A stretch of 13,903 bases of DNA from Sphingobacteriia bacterium (GCA_004294465.1 REAV01000164.1:1-13903); one strand, 5' to 3'; shown: positions 1 to 7,941, counted from the first letter of the stretch. Translations and numbers: made by a program. The notes: generated by a model not told the origin, from the letters alone.

Positions 1-93
1 GGCTGTTTTGTTTTCGCCAAACTCTACCACAGAGTATAAACTTCCATCTAATTTTAATATCAGACCACGGCTGATGTCGGATGTTGTTGCCAT
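1..93 (-). CDS. efp: Elongation factor P, N-terminal part (cut by window edge)
   Basis: The reverse complement of 93-1 begins with ATG and reads MATTSDISRGLILKLDGSLY, then SVVEFGENKTA, where the window ends after 31 codons. The MAT(T)SD start followed by GLxxxLDGxxYxVVEF matches the N-terminal KOW-like domain of EF-P, the soluble factor that binds the ribosome near the P site and relieves stalling at polyproline. The tip-loop region reads NKTA where the usual family motif is VKPG, so the loop that carries the modified lysine in other bacteria seems different here, though the rest lies outside the window. It is preceded by a 101-base gap with its own promoter-like box, so it is probably transcribed separately from the operon upstream. 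Identity is fairly secure despite the short fragment. Confidence 0.85.
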   Translation of the reverse strand, partial: MATTSDISRGLILKLDGSLYSVVEFGENKTA

Positions 94-130
94 ATTATTC
101 TTTTTAAAGTTACCCCTTCGGGGATTTGCG

Positions 131-138
131 CAAAAGTA
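131..138 (-). promoter_or_regulatory. Bacteroidota -7 promoter box for efp
   Basis: On the minus strand this reads TACTTTTG, an exact match to the Bacteroidota -7 consensus TAnnTTTG. It lies 37 bases before the efp start codon. A TTTG lies upstream, but only about 12 bases away, closer than the usual -33 spacing, so only the -7 element is convincing. A short CCCC-TTCG-GGG hairpin (113-123) would fall in the leader. Confidence 0.5.
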
Positions 139-176
139 GGGATTGAAGCCCAAATAAAGAAAAACAGAACAAATTT

Positions 177-189
177 AGCTTCTGAAGCT
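177..189 (-). terminator. Weak hairpin after the four-helix membrane protein gene
   Basis: AGCTTC-A-GAAGCT is a perfect short palindrome a few bases past the stop codon of the upstream gene. On the minus strand it is followed by a T-rich stretch (AAATTTGTTCTGTTTTTC). It could be a weak intrinsic terminator ending the ATP-grasp operon before efp. The stem is short and the T-run is interrupted, so this is tentative. Confidence 0.3.
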
Positions 190-194
190 CCTTT

Positions 195-701
195 TTATTT
201 GCTAAATAGGTAATCGTATCGTTTCAATAATTTGAAATGCATGAGGATATGGGTAATAGTAAGCGCACTGATAATAAACATCAATCCGGCAACCACCTTA
301 AACATTTTGATAAAAACATCCAGTGATATTTTACCTGATAATTCGGGTTGTTGATCCATCATTTCACTGATAACCTGACGTAAATTGATATCATTCATAA
401 AAAAAACTGCTGAGGCATTCATTAAAAACAAAACACTGATAAACAAAGACCCGTAGGCATTGACTTTTATCCAATCCTTTAATGAAGATTTACAAGGGCG
501 TTCGTTGTTGATGCCATTGAATAAAAAATACAAAGAAGCAATTACGTATATCACAAAACAAGCCATTGCAAAAGCCATTAATAAGAAGGCCGGATTTCCA
601 GACAAGGCCATAATAGTAACAACTATATCCATTATCCCAAATAACAAAGCTACTGGAATCAATAAAAAACTGATGATCTTAAAAATAGTGAGTTGATTCA
701 T
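195..701 (-). CDS. Small four-helix membrane protein of unknown function, last gene of the ATP-grasp operon
   Basis: I do not recognise a family. The 168-residue protein is very hydrophobic, with four likely membrane helices near residues 8-30, 37-61, 82-102 and 135-155. A short polar loop with a Cys (NNERPCKSSLKDW, about 65-77) follows helix 2, a charged stretch (about 103-128) lies between helices 3 and 4, and the tail is basic (KLLKRYDYLFSK). I chose the ATG at 701. It starts 10 bases after the transglutaminase gene stops. The open frame can be extended to a TTG at 731, but that would overlap the upstream gene for no clear gain. The tight spacing suggests co-transcription with the ATP-grasp, alpha-E and transglutaminase genes, so it may anchor, export or sense their product; that role is inference. 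It might equally be an unrelated passenger. Confidence 0.75.
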   Translation of the reverse strand: MNQLTIFKIISFLLIPVALLFGIMDIVVTIMALSGNPAFLLMAFAMACFVIYVIASLYFLFNGINNERPCKSSLKDWIKVNAYGSLFISVLFLMNASAVFFMNDINLRQVISEMMDQQPELSGKISLDVFIKMFKVVAGLMFIISALTITHILMHFKLLKRYDYLFSK

Positions 702-711
702 TGGCTGCAAT

Positions 712-1647
712 TTACTGTTGTTGGGCAGCAAAGTTATCGATTATATTTTCTATTTGGGTTGGAGGAGTTTTTTCTAACTGAACATTGTTTATTTCTTCAA
801 AGACCATTCCATCTTCATAACCGATTGACACATAAACAGAAAGGGATTGATGGGCAGGTCCTTTAAAAGTTCCTTTAGCAGGAGTACAATCAGCAAAGTC
901 TCTTCCAACCGCCAATTTAATATGTTGACTTTCTACCCATACATTATTAGTTGGATCTAAACCAACCCAACCATAGGAGGGTATATAAAACTCTACCCAT
1001 GCGTGTGTTGCCCCCTCTCCTCGCATCCCATTTTTATTGGGACATATATAGCCACTAACATAGCGTGATGGAATTCTCATTGCCCTTAACAACTCCAACA
1101 ATACATGTGCAAAATCCTGGCAAACACCTGCTTTTTGTTGGATGATTTCTTCTACAGTTGTTTCAATAGTTGTAATACCCTTAATATACGTGAATTGATT
1201 AAAAATATATTCGCTGCAAGCAAATGCAATTTGAGCTATTGATTTTTTATCATCGTATATTTCTTTGATTGCAATATCTAAAAACGATTGCAATTGAACA
1301 GGGTTTGATCTTGAATATTGCAATAAAAGCAGGTTCTGCAAATCATTGGAAGTATGAGATATAGTAGTTTCAGGAAAATTAATAATTGAAGGAGCAGTTG
1401 TTTGAACAATCAATTTACTTTCGATAATCAGTTCCTGATGGGGCCTCAACAGATTAAAATCACCTGTTTTATTTCCCCAATAATCAGTAAAAGTTAATAC
1501 TTCCGGATTACCTGTAATTTGCAAATCCATCTCTAGTACCTGCTGAGATGGAATATTAGATGGATATATCTTTATTTCATTAACACTCTCTTTGATAGAA
1601 CGATCATACTGGTACTTTGTAATATGGTGTATTTTAAATACAGACAT
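712..1647 (-). CDS. Transglutaminase-like cysteine protease family protein (COG1305)
   Basis: The 311-residue protein starts with the beta-rich N-terminal domain that precedes bacterial transglutaminase-like cores (KIHHITKYQYDRSIKESVNEIKIYP), followed by the papain-fold core. The catalytic triad is visible: Cys176 in GVCQDFAH, His215 in THAWVEFY and Asp231 in GLDPTNN. The C-terminal part (VGRDFADCTPAKGTFKG) is typical of the members found next to alpha-E and ATP-grasp genes. There is no signal peptide, so it is probably cytoplasmic. Family members may hydrolyse or rearrange amide bonds; the substrate is unknown. It starts 11 bases after the alpha-E gene and is followed after 10 bases by the membrane protein gene, which indicates one operon. 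The family call is firm and the function is inferred. Confidence 0.93.
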   Translation of the reverse strand: MSVFKIHHITKYQYDRSIKESVNEIKIYPSNIPSQQVLEMDLQITGNPEVLTFTDYWGNKTGDFNLLRPHQELIIESKLIVQTTAPSIINFPETTISHTSNDLQNLLLLQYSRSNPVQLQSFLDIAIKEIYDDKKSIAQIAFACSEYIFNQFTYIKGITTIETTVEEIIQQKAGVCQDFAHVLLELLRAMRIPSRYVSGYICPNKNGMRGEGATHAWVEFYIPSYGWVGLDPTNNVWVESQHIKLAVGRDFADCTPAKGTFKGPAHQSLSVYVSIGYEDGMVFEEINNVQLEKTPPTQIENIIDNFAAQQQ

Positions 1648-1658
1648 TCCATTTATTT

Positions 1659-2600
1659 TTAAGAATAAGAAAAATAAGTTTGACCCAATAAATAACCAAA
1701 GGCATTCAATTCTTTGCGAATATTAATTAAATAGGTTTCTAATCCTATTTGGTGAATGCTTGACAGATCAGCAAATTTTATTTGACTATTTAATCTACCG
1801 AAACTTCTTTTCAAATCAGTAGCGCCTTCAACAGGATTAGCTTCGGCGATATCGTTTAAATATTTATTAGCACGATCTAAGGAATAATACAATGACCTTG
1901 GAAAATAATGATCAAATAAAACTTGTTTTGCAACATTCTGATTGTGATTCAAGTTGCTGTAATTTTTTAAATGCAATTCATATCCCGAGAGTGCCAATAA
2001 TAAGCTTCTCCAGAAAAGAATGTCTTGTTCATTGTCAATTTCAAAATGAATTAATTTATAAAAATTATGTGTAAACTCAACCGTTAATAAACATCGTTCA
2101 GTATATTTTCCCAAATTCATATAGTTCCAACCTTGGCCTCTTGGCATCGTACTATCTGCAATTCCGCAAAACTGATCACAACTTGCAATTAATGTATCGA
2201 GCACCATAATGGCTTCAGAGCCTGCTAATTGATCATTCAGAGAAGGTTGATTGACTAAATGATAAATATGATTTACTTGTTCCCAAACTTCTTTAGTAAT
2301 TTGATCCTGTACTCCCCGAGCATTTTCTCTCGCTTTAGTAATAATCGATTTGAGTGAATTGGTGTTTTTTGGATCAGTGATTAAATACTGCAAAGAAGCT
2401 GTATCATTTTCTTTCAAAAAATCAATTTCTTCTTTGTTCAATGCCGTAAATACTTCCAGAGCAGGTTGCCAGGTGATTCCGTTGGCTTGTACTTTATCAA
2501 ATGAAAGTATATAGCTTGTTTTTAATAACCGCAACATACCATCTGTACGCTCCATATACCGATGAAGCCAATACAATGAGTCTGCAATTCTACTTAACAT
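1659..2600 (-). CDS. Alpha-E domain protein (DUF403, COG2307)
   Basis: The 313-residue protein begins with MLSRIADSLYWLHRYMERTD, the hallmark start of the alpha-E family (usual form LSRxADSLYWxxRYxERxE), and its length fits the family (about 310-320). It is predicted to be all-helical, with no membrane segments or signal peptide. A second helical half includes GWNYMNLGKYTERCLLTVEF (about 155-175), which echoes the N-terminal motif and fits an internal duplication. No enzymatic activity is established for this family. Its constant association with circularly permuted ATP-grasp and transglutaminase-like proteins suggests a partner or scaffold in making a peptide-like product. It sits 25 bases after the ATP-grasp gene and 11 bases before the transglutaminase gene. 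Confidence 0.93.
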   Translation of the reverse strand: MLSRIADSLYWLHRYMERTDGMLRLLKTSYILSFDKVQANGITWQPALEVFTALNKEEIDFLKENDTASLQYLITDPKNTNSLKSIITKARENARGVQDQITKEVWEQVNHIYHLVNQPSLNDQLAGSEAIMVLDTLIASCDQFCGIADSTMPRGQGWNYMNLGKYTERCLLTVEFTHNFYKLIHFEIDNEQDILFWRSLLLALSGYELHLKNYSNLNHNQNVAKQVLFDHYFPRSLYYSLDRANKYLNDIAEANPVEGATDLKRSFGRLNSQIKFADLSSIHQIGLETYLINIRKELNAFGYLLGQTYFSYS

Positions 2601-2625
2601 GAAAAAATATTTTTATTAATAATGA

Positions 2626-4071
2626 TTAATCAATGATCCATGTGTCTTTACTTCCCCCACCTTGTGAAGAGTTAACTACCAATGAGCCTTCTCTTAAAGC
2701 TACTCTTGTTAACCCTCCCGGAACTATTTCAATACCATTAGGACCACATAATGCATAAGGCCGAAGGTCTACATGACGGGGTTGTAATTTTCCATCCAAT
2801 AAGCAAGGAACAGTAGATAATGAAATGATTGGCTGAGCAATAAAATTGCGCGGATTTTTCAATATCATTTCTTTTGCTTTAATCAATTGGGCTTCTGTTG
2901 CACTATTGCCCATCACCATACCATAGCCCCCTGATTGATTGGTTTCTTTCACCACCATTTTCTCCATGTTTGCAAATACATGTTCTCGATGTGCTGCATT
3001 CCCCATTTGATAAGTTGGCACATTGGGAAGAATCGGCGCTTCATTTAAATAGTATTGAATCATATCGGGTACATAGGCATAAACAGCTTTGTCATCAGCT
3101 ACCCCATTTCCTAAAGCATTTACAATGGCCACATTCCCTTTTCTATATGCACTCATCAACCCAGGAACACCTAAAGCACTATTTGGATTAAAAACCATTG
3201 GATCTAAAAATTCATCATCTACTCTTCGATAAATAACATCAACCTGTTTTAAGCCAGCAGTGGTTTTCATATACACTCTCTGGTTGTCCACCAATAAATC
3301 TCTGCCTTCTACCAATTGAATACCCATTTGACGGGCTAAAAATGTATGTTCGAAATAAGCAGAATTAAAAACTCCAGGAGTGAGTAATACTACAACAGGG
3401 TCGCTTATCTGGCGTGGGGATAAAGCAGCTAAATTATCAAATAAGATCAATGGGTATTGATTGATCATTCGCACTTTATTGCTTGCCAGTAAATCCGGAA
3501 AAATTCTTTTAGTTACTTCTCTATTCTCCAACATATAAGAAACACCTGAAGGAGTTCTTAAATTATCTTCCAGAATATAAAATGTTCCATCATCGCCCCT
3601 GATCAAATCGATTCCTGCTATATGAACATATATATCATGTGCCACTTTGATACCATGTACTTCATGTGTAAAATGTGGACAGGAAGCAATTAACTCAGCA
3701 GGAATGATATTGTCTTTGATGATTTGCTGGTCGCTGTAAATATCTTTTAAGAAAAGATTCAATGCAGTCAATCGTTGTTTAATTCCGGCTTCTACATGTG
3801 CCCATTCAGCTGCTGTAATAATTCGGGGAAGAATGTCGAATGGGAATATTCTTTCTATTCCTTCATCGTTATTATACACGGTAAAAGTAATGCCCTGACT
3901 CATAAAAAGCTCAGCAGCCAACTGGTGCTTTTGTTGTAGATCCTGTACCTGGAGTTTACTCAATGCAGCCGAAATTGCTTCGTAAGGCAATCGAATATCA
4001 GCTGCGGATTTCATTTCATCCCAAATACCCTGCTGAATAGGGTAGCTATTGAATAATGACTGAACTGCCAT
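2626..4071 (-). CDS. Circularly permuted ATP-grasp family protein (COG2308, DUF404/DUF407)
   Basis: This 481-residue protein has the landmarks of the circularly permuted ATP-grasp type 2 family. The metal-binding segment comes first (YILEDNLRTPSGVSYMLENR, 165-184). The lysine and glycine-rich nucleotide-binding segment comes late (VVKETNQSGGYGMVMG, 373-388), and the family tail SQGGGSKDTW is at 469-478. ATP-grasp enzymes join a carboxylate to an amine through an acyl-phosphate; the substrate of this branch is unknown. It is the first gene of the operon with the alpha-E, transglutaminase and membrane protein genes, and this triad is conserved across many bacterial phyla. I see no clean TAnnTTTG box in the 4072-4210 gap on the minus strand, so its promoter is unassigned. 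The palindrome at 4183-4205 lies in the shared divergent region and could influence it too. Confidence 0.95.
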   Translation of the reverse strand: MAVQSLFNSYPIQQGIWDEMKSAADIRLPYEAISAALSKLQVQDLQQKHQLAAELFMSQGITFTVYNNDEGIERIFPFDILPRIITAAEWAHVEAGIKQRLTALNLFLKDIYSDQQIIKDNIIPAELIASCPHFTHEVHGIKVAHDIYVHIAGIDLIRGDDGTFYILEDNLRTPSGVSYMLENREVTKRIFPDLLASNKVRMINQYPLILFDNLAALSPRQISDPVVVLLTPGVFNSAYFEHTFLARQMGIQLVEGRDLLVDNQRVYMKTTAGLKQVDVIYRRVDDEFLDPMVFNPNSALGVPGLMSAYRKGNVAIVNALGNGVADDKAVYAYVPDMIQYYLNEAPILPNVPTYQMGNAAHREHVFANMEKMVVKETNQSGGYGMVMGNSATEAQLIKAKEMILKNPRNFIAQPIISLSTVPCLLDGKLQPRHVDLRPYALCGPNGIEIVPGGLTRVALREGSLVVNSSQGGGSKDTWIID

Positions 4072-4182
4072 AGGCTTTCATTTAGGTTGATGTATAAACA
4101 AAAAATTGCACCCCCTATAAAAAGGCTGCAATCAAATGGAAGATACTAAAAAAACAAATGTGAAAAGGCCTGTGAAAAAAAA

Positions 4183-4205
4183 TATACATAATTTTCTTAT
4201 GTATA
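4183..4205. promoter_or_regulatory. Perfect palindrome, probable operator of the PadR-type regulator
   Basis: TATACATAA and TTATGTATA are exact reverse complements, 9 bases each, separated by TTTTC. The palindrome ends 23 bases before the chosen padR-type start codon. PadR-family regulators bind inverted repeats built on ATGT/ACAT half-sites about 8-10 bases apart. Here ACAT and ATGT flank 9 bases, in the opposite order to the classic PadR site. A near-match to the -7 box (TAATTTTC, 4189-4196) lies inside the palindrome, so a bound repressor would block transcription. It sits between divergent genes and could affect both. Autoregulation is inference. Confidence 0.55.
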
Positions 4206-4228
4206 GGTAAATGATGTATTATTGCTTT

Positions 4229-4567
4229 ATGAAAAAATCTTCTTTATACAAAGGATGCTTAGAACCCATTTTATTGAGATTGTTGAAAGACCATGGTAGA
4301 ATGTATGGCTATCAGATGACTCAAATGGTTAAAGACATCACTAAAGGCGAACTGAATATTACAGAAGGAGCACTTTATCCGTTGTTGCACAAACTGGAAG
4401 AACAAGGTATTGTAGAAACTGAAACAGAGATGAATGGCAACAGAATGCGCAAATACTATAGCTTAACCAAGGCTGGAAAAAAACAAACAAATATTGCCAT
4501 GGATGAAATGAAAGCATTCATGCAAAGCTTGGAATACATTGTTAATCCGAAAATTGCATTGGGATGA
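4229..4567 (+). CDS. PadR-family transcriptional regulator
   Basis: The 112-residue protein from the ATG at 4229 is a single winged-helix domain of PadR type: LEPILLRLLKDHGRMYGYQM (11-30), the recognition region LNITEGALYPLLHKLEEQGI (42-61) and the wing RKYYSLTKAGKK (74-85). A short C-terminal helix follows, as in the small subgroup of about 110 residues. The frame is open to an ATG at 4211, but MKKSSLYKGCLEPILL is the usual start in this subfamily. PadR proteins are dimeric repressors, often relieved by small molecules or by a partner. The stop codon overlaps the start of the next gene (ATGA at 4564-4567), so the two are probably translationally coupled. Regulation of its own operon through the palindrome at 4183-4205 is likely. 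Confidence 0.92.
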   Translation: MKKSSLYKGCLEPILLRLLKDHGRMYGYQMTQMVKDITKGELNITEGALYPLLHKLEEQGIVETETEMNGNRMRKYYSLTKAGKKQTNIAMDEMKAFMQSLEYIVNPKIALG

Positions 4568-5253
4568 TAACAGATGAACAATACGAAAGTCTTTTTGGTT
4601 TTTGTAGAAGACATTATGTACAATTTTATGATGTACAAGTAGAATTGGTAGACCATTTATCTGCCGCCATTGAAGAACGTATGAGCAATAATCCAAAACT
4701 TAGTTTTGAGCAAGCACTTGAAGCTGTTTATGCGGGATTTGGCATTAAGGGTTTTTCGGATATTGTTGCTACTAGAGAGAAGATGGTGTACAAACAATGT
4801 AGAAAACGAAAATGGAGATTATTTTTTTCTTATTTCACGGTTCCTAAAGTTGCCATGACCATTTGCATTTATGCTGCTATATTATTAATAGGCAAAATGT
4901 TTGTTCAAGATTATCATCGAATAGTACTATTATCATTCATTGGTTTAAGCTTAATCATTTTAGAAATAAATCATTCATTAAAAACTTCAAAACTTTTTGA
5001 ACAACAAACAAAAACATTGCTTTACACCGGTGAGCGACTAAATGGATTGATTAGCTCCAGTGTTTTTATTCAAGTTATTTTATCTAGGAAATTTGCTAAA
5101 GTATTTGAATTGAACGAATTCAACTACTTAGATTACACTATCGTTTCATTTATCCTAGTGCTGATGTTTGTTTCCATTCTTGCACACAGAGATTTTATTA
5201 AAGAACTTTACAATAGCGCTTTACAAAAATATCCACTTGCATTCGGTAAATAA
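4564..5253 (+). CDS. PadR-linked membrane protein with YDVxxELVDH signature, paralog 1
   Basis: The 229-residue protein has an N-terminal soluble helical domain (1-85) and about four membrane segments near 97-112, 118-134, 162-176 and 189-207. The soluble domain carries FYDVQVELVDHLSAAIEERM (21-40) and the juxtamembrane motif FSYFTVPK (88-95). The tail ends LQKYPLAFGK. The layout recalls the HAAS/DUF1700 proteins encoded directly after PadR regulators, where a short helical cytoplasmic domain is followed by a membrane region, but I cannot confirm that family from sequence alone. The start codon overlaps the padR-type stop by 4 bases. The next gene is a diverged copy of the same architecture. 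It may relay a membrane signal to the regulator; this is inferred only from position. Confidence 0.85.
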   Translation: MITDEQYESLFGFCRRHYVQFYDVQVELVDHLSAAIEERMSNNPKLSFEQALEAVYAGFGIKGFSDIVATREKMVYKQCRKRKWRLFFSYFTVPKVAMTICIYAAILLIGKMFVQDYHRIVLLSFIGLSLIILEINHSLKTSKLFEQQTKTLLYTGERLNGLISSSVFIQVILSRKFAKVFELNEFNYLDYTIVSFILVLMFVSILAHRDFIKELYNSALQKYPLAFGK

Positions 5254-5261
5254 CCAATTTT

Positions 5262-5945
5262 ATGAATCTAACAACTGAACAAATAAACCTTATAAAAGCA
5301 TACTGTAACCATACAAGTAAATATTATGATGTAGAAATAGAATTGGTAGACCATTTCGCTTCTTATGTTGAATCAAGAATGGAGAATGATTCAGATTTTG
5401 AAAATCTTTTTGAATCATTGAAAAAAAGTTTTTCTGCAAAAGATATTGCTTTAATTATTCAGGAGAAGAAGCGTGCCATAACTCAAAAAGCTAGAACCCA
5501 ATGCTGGAAAGAGTTGCTCAGTTATTTCAGTTGGCCGAAGATTGGATTTACATTTTTGTTGTTTGCATACATTGTCTGGATGGATCAGAATAGAAGTTTA
5601 GAAAAATCAGCTCAATCATTTATGTTCCTGCTGAATTTGCTGAATTTTAGGTTTGCCTTTGGCAGAGGCATGTTAGCCAATAGGAATTTACAAGAAAAGA
5701 AATTGCCTATTTTAGGCATGAAAATAATTTACAATTATCAATTGATTTCAATAATTCCTATTCTGCTTTACTTTATATTAGCTTTAAACACTTTTAATGA
5801 AACTAGTATAATCGATTTTGGAATTTATAAAGCTGCAATTTATATAGCCCCATTTCTTTTTTTACTTTTACTTGCATGGCAAAAAACCTATATTGATTTT
5901 CAATTAAAAATTCGAAAAGATTATCCGGGGGCTTTTGCAGCATAA
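5262..5945 (+). CDS. PadR-linked membrane protein with YDVxxELVDH signature, paralog 2
   Basis: The 227-residue protein repeats the plan of the gene before it. YYDVEIELVDHFASYVESRM is at 21-40, the same residue numbers as in paralog 1; LSYFSWPK is at 86-93; and the tail RKDYPGAFAA corresponds to QKYPLAFGK. Membrane segments are likely near 95-107, 117-133, 155-176 and 188-206. The middle regions have diverged strongly, so the duplication is old and selection appears to hold the soluble domain and the two ends. It begins 8 bases after paralog 1 and is the last gene before a terminator. The two may form a heterodimer or recognise different partners. The function is unknown. Confidence 0.85.
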   Translation: MNLTTEQINLIKAYCNHTSKYYDVEIELVDHFASYVESRMENDSDFENLFESLKKSFSAKDIALIIQEKKRAITQKARTQCWKELLSYFSWPKIGFTFLLFAYIVWMDQNRSLEKSAQSFMFLLNLLNFRFAFGRGMLANRNLQEKKLPILGMKIIYNYQLISIIPILLYFILALNTFNETSIIDFGIYKAAIYIAPFLFLLLLAWQKTYIDFQLKIRKDYPGAFAA

Positions 5946-5950
5946 AAAAT

Positions 5951-5971
5951 TCCGCAATAATTATTAGCGGA
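5951..5971. terminator. Hairpin after the PadR operon
   Basis: TCCGC (5951-5955) pairs with GCGGA (5967-5971), and the inner AATAA (5956-5960) pairs with TTATT (5961-5965) next to one unpaired A. It lies 5 bases after the stop codon of paralog 2. On the plus strand no clear T-run follows; on the minus strand it is followed by ATTTTTTATG. It probably acts together with the longer hairpin at 5993-6026 to separate convergent transcription. Confidence 0.4.
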
Positions 5972-5992
5972 CTCTATTCAATACTTCTAAAT

Positions 5993-6026
5993 AAAGAAGC
6001 CGCTTCAATTTTGAAACGGCTTCTTT
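5993..6026. terminator. Strong bidirectional terminator hairpin
   Basis: AAAGAAGCCG (5993-6002) pairs perfectly with CGGCTTCTTT (6017-6026). After one C/A mismatch, TTCAA (6004-6008) pairs with TTGAA (6011-6015), leaving a two-base loop. The stem-loop sits between the convergent ends of the PadR operon (5945) and aspS (6047). Because the arms end in AAAG and CTTT, both strands have a short T-run at the 3' side, so it can serve both transcripts. Confidence 0.75.
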
Positions 6027-6046
6027 ACTATTATTAGAAATTGAAT

Positions 6047-7873
6047 TTATTTCAAATTCAATTTGATCTGTAATTCATCAAATTGCTTATCGTCGATTGC
6101 ACTTGGCGCATCAAGCATCACATCTCTACCACTATTGTTTTTAGGGAAGGCAATAAAGTCTCTGATACTTTCACTTCCACCTAATATAGAACAAAGGCGG
6201 TCGAAACCAAAAGCGATACCTCCATGTGGTGGTGCACCATATTCAAATGCACCTAATAAAAATCCAAACTTGTGTAAAGCTTCTTCTTCGGTCATACCCA
6301 ATGCTGCAAACATTTTTTCCTGCAATGGACGCTGGTAAATACGTATAGATCCGCCTCCAATTTCATTACCATTCAATACCATATCATAGGCATTGGCTTT
6401 GATGTTGGAATAAGGATGTTCTAAATATTTATCCGCATTTTCAATCAAAGGATTGTTATTGATCATCACTTCAATATGATCGGGCTTAGGAGAAGTGAAT
6501 GGATGATGACGAGCTACCCAACGATTGTCTTCTTCGGCATATTCAAAGAGTGGAAAATCCATCACCCATAATAATTTATATTCGTCTGCATTACGCAATC
6601 CCAAACGCTTACCCATTTCTAATCTTAAATCAGAAATGGCTTTACGAGTACGTTCTTCTCTTCCTGCTAAAATCAATACCAAATCCCCAGCTACTGCTCC
6701 AGCTGAATCAGCAATTGCTTTTAATTTCTCTTCAGAATAAAATTTATCTACACTACTCTTATAAGTACCATCTGCATTGCATTTAATGTAGACCAATCCT
6801 TGCATGCCAATTTGAGGACGCTTCACCCACTCGGTTAATTCATCGGTTTGTTTGCGCGTATATTCTGCACAACCTGGAGCAGCTATTGCCAACACTGTTT
6901 CTGCATTATCAAATACACCGAAACCTGCGCCATTAATGAGTTCGCCAGTTGATGTGATTTTGCCTCCATTTGAGAAAGCCGATTTTAAATTGGACAAGTT
7001 CATGCCAAAACGAATATCGGGCTTATCATTTCCAAACTGCCACATCGCATCTTCCCAAGTCATTCTTTCTACTTGTTCGGTATAATCGATATTCTTTACA
7101 TCTTTAAAAACACGTTTAACCAGCCCTTCGAACATATTCAAAATATCTTCCTGCTCTACAAAAGCCATTTCGCAATCGATCTGTGTAAACTCTGGTTGAC
7201 GATCGGCCCTTAGATCTTCGTCTCTAAAACATTTTACAATTTGATAGTAGCGATCGTATCCGCTCACCATCAATAACTGCTTGAATGTTTGAGGTGATTG
7301 TGGCAAAGCGTAAAACTGTCCTGGATTCATTCTTGAAGGAACTACAAAATCCCTTGCTCCTTCCGGTGTAGACTTAATTAAGAAAGGGGTTTCAATATCC
7401 ATGAAATTATTTTCATGTAGATAGTTTCTGGCAGAACGATTTACTGCATAACGCAATTCCAAATTTTTCTTCACTGCATTTCTACGCAAATCCAAGTAAC
7501 GATATTTCATTCTAAGATCATCTCCCCCATCTGTATCATCTTGAATAGTGAATGGAGGTACTGCAGATTTATTGAGAATTACAAAATCATTTACATTGAT
7601 TTCAATTTCACCTGTTGGAATATTGGCATTCTTACTACTACGTTCTTGTACTTTCCCTTTTATTTGCAGAACAAATTCTCTGCCTAATGGATTGGCATCT
7701 AAAGCCCCATTCAAATCTTCCCCAAATAACAATTGAGTGATGCCATAACGATCTCTTAAATCCACAAAAGTGATCGCGCCAAATTTTCGAACAGTTTGCA
7801 CCCATCCGGCCAAACTAACCACATCATTTACCTGACCAATTCTTAACTCTCCACAAGTATGTGTACGATACAT
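6047..7873 (-). CDS. aspS: Aspartyl-tRNA synthetase (bacterial type)
   Basis: This cytoplasmic class II synthetase charges tRNA-Asp with aspartate using ATP. The 608-residue length fits the bacterial form, which carries an extra GAD domain in the middle. In order there is the N-terminal OB-fold anticodon-binding domain ([10 protein letters not shown]...FVDLRDRYG, about 1-105), the flipping loop STPEGARDF (168-176), motif 2 [18 protein letters not shown] (216-233), the GAD insert (about 290-420) and motif 3 [10 protein letters not shown] (551-560). The C terminus ends in KLNLK. The start is the ATG at 7873, about 55-60 bases after an exact -7 box. It is a single-gene unit that converges with the PadR operon and diverges from the MFS gene. 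Nothing is missing or unusual in it. Confidence 0.98.
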   Translation of the reverse strand: MYRTHTCGELRIGQVNDVVSLAGWVQTVRKFGAITFVDLRDRYGITQLLFGEDLNGALDANPLGREFVLQIKGKVQERSSKNANIPTGEIEINVNDFVILNKSAVPPFTIQDDTDGGDDLRMKYRYLDLRRNAVKKNLELRYAVNRSARNYLHENNFMDIETPFLIKSTPEGARDFVVPSRMNPGQFYALPQSPQTFKQLLMVSGYDRYYQIVKCFRDEDLRADRQPEFTQIDCEMAFVEQEDILNMFEGLVKRVFKDVKNIDYTEQVERMTWEDAMWQFGNDKPDIRFGMNLSNLKSAFSNGGKITSTGELINGAGFGVFDNAETVLAIAAPGCAEYTRKQTDELTEWVKRPQIGMQGLVYIKCNADGTYKSSVDKFYSEEKLKAIADSAGAVAGDLVLILAGREERTRKAISDLRLEMGKRLGLRNADEYKLLWVMDFPLFEYAEEDNRWVARHHPFTSPKPDHIEVMINNNPLIENADKYLEHPYSNIKANAYDMVLNGNEIGGGSIRIYQRPLQEKMFAALGMTEEEALHKFGFLLGAFEYGAPPHGGIAFGFDRLCSILGGSESIRDFIAFPKNNSGRDVMLDAPSAIDDKQFDELQIKLNLK

Positions 7874-7933
7874 ATATAAATCTTAAATTTTTATTTATTG
7901 GGAATAGATAAATCCACCTGCCCAATCGGGCTG

Positions 7934-7941
7934 CAAATATA
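7934..7941 (-). promoter_or_regulatory. Bacteroidota -7 promoter box for aspS
   Basis: On the minus strand this reads TATATTTG, an exact TAnnTTTG match, followed by CAGCCCG. Transcription would begin near 7927, giving a leader of about 55 bases before the aspS start codon. I do not see a clear -33 element. Confidence 0.6.

Noticed and set aside
702..731. Longer start (TTG at 731) for the four-helix membrane protein
   Set aside because: It is not an ATG, it overlaps the end of the transglutaminase gene, and the added residues are polar and not part of the first membrane helix. The ATG at 701 with a 10-base gap is simpler.
4105..4132. ATTGCA ... TGCAAT inverted repeat upstream of the ATP-grasp gene
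   Set aside because: The arms are only 6 bases and 16 bases apart, which is expected by chance in AT-rich DNA; no promoter box supports it.
6499..6786. Open frame opposite aspS, and similar frames opposite other genes (for example 7891-8217 and 8800-9114)
   Set aside because: They lie fully antisense to well-supported genes, have biased composition and no recognisable domain.
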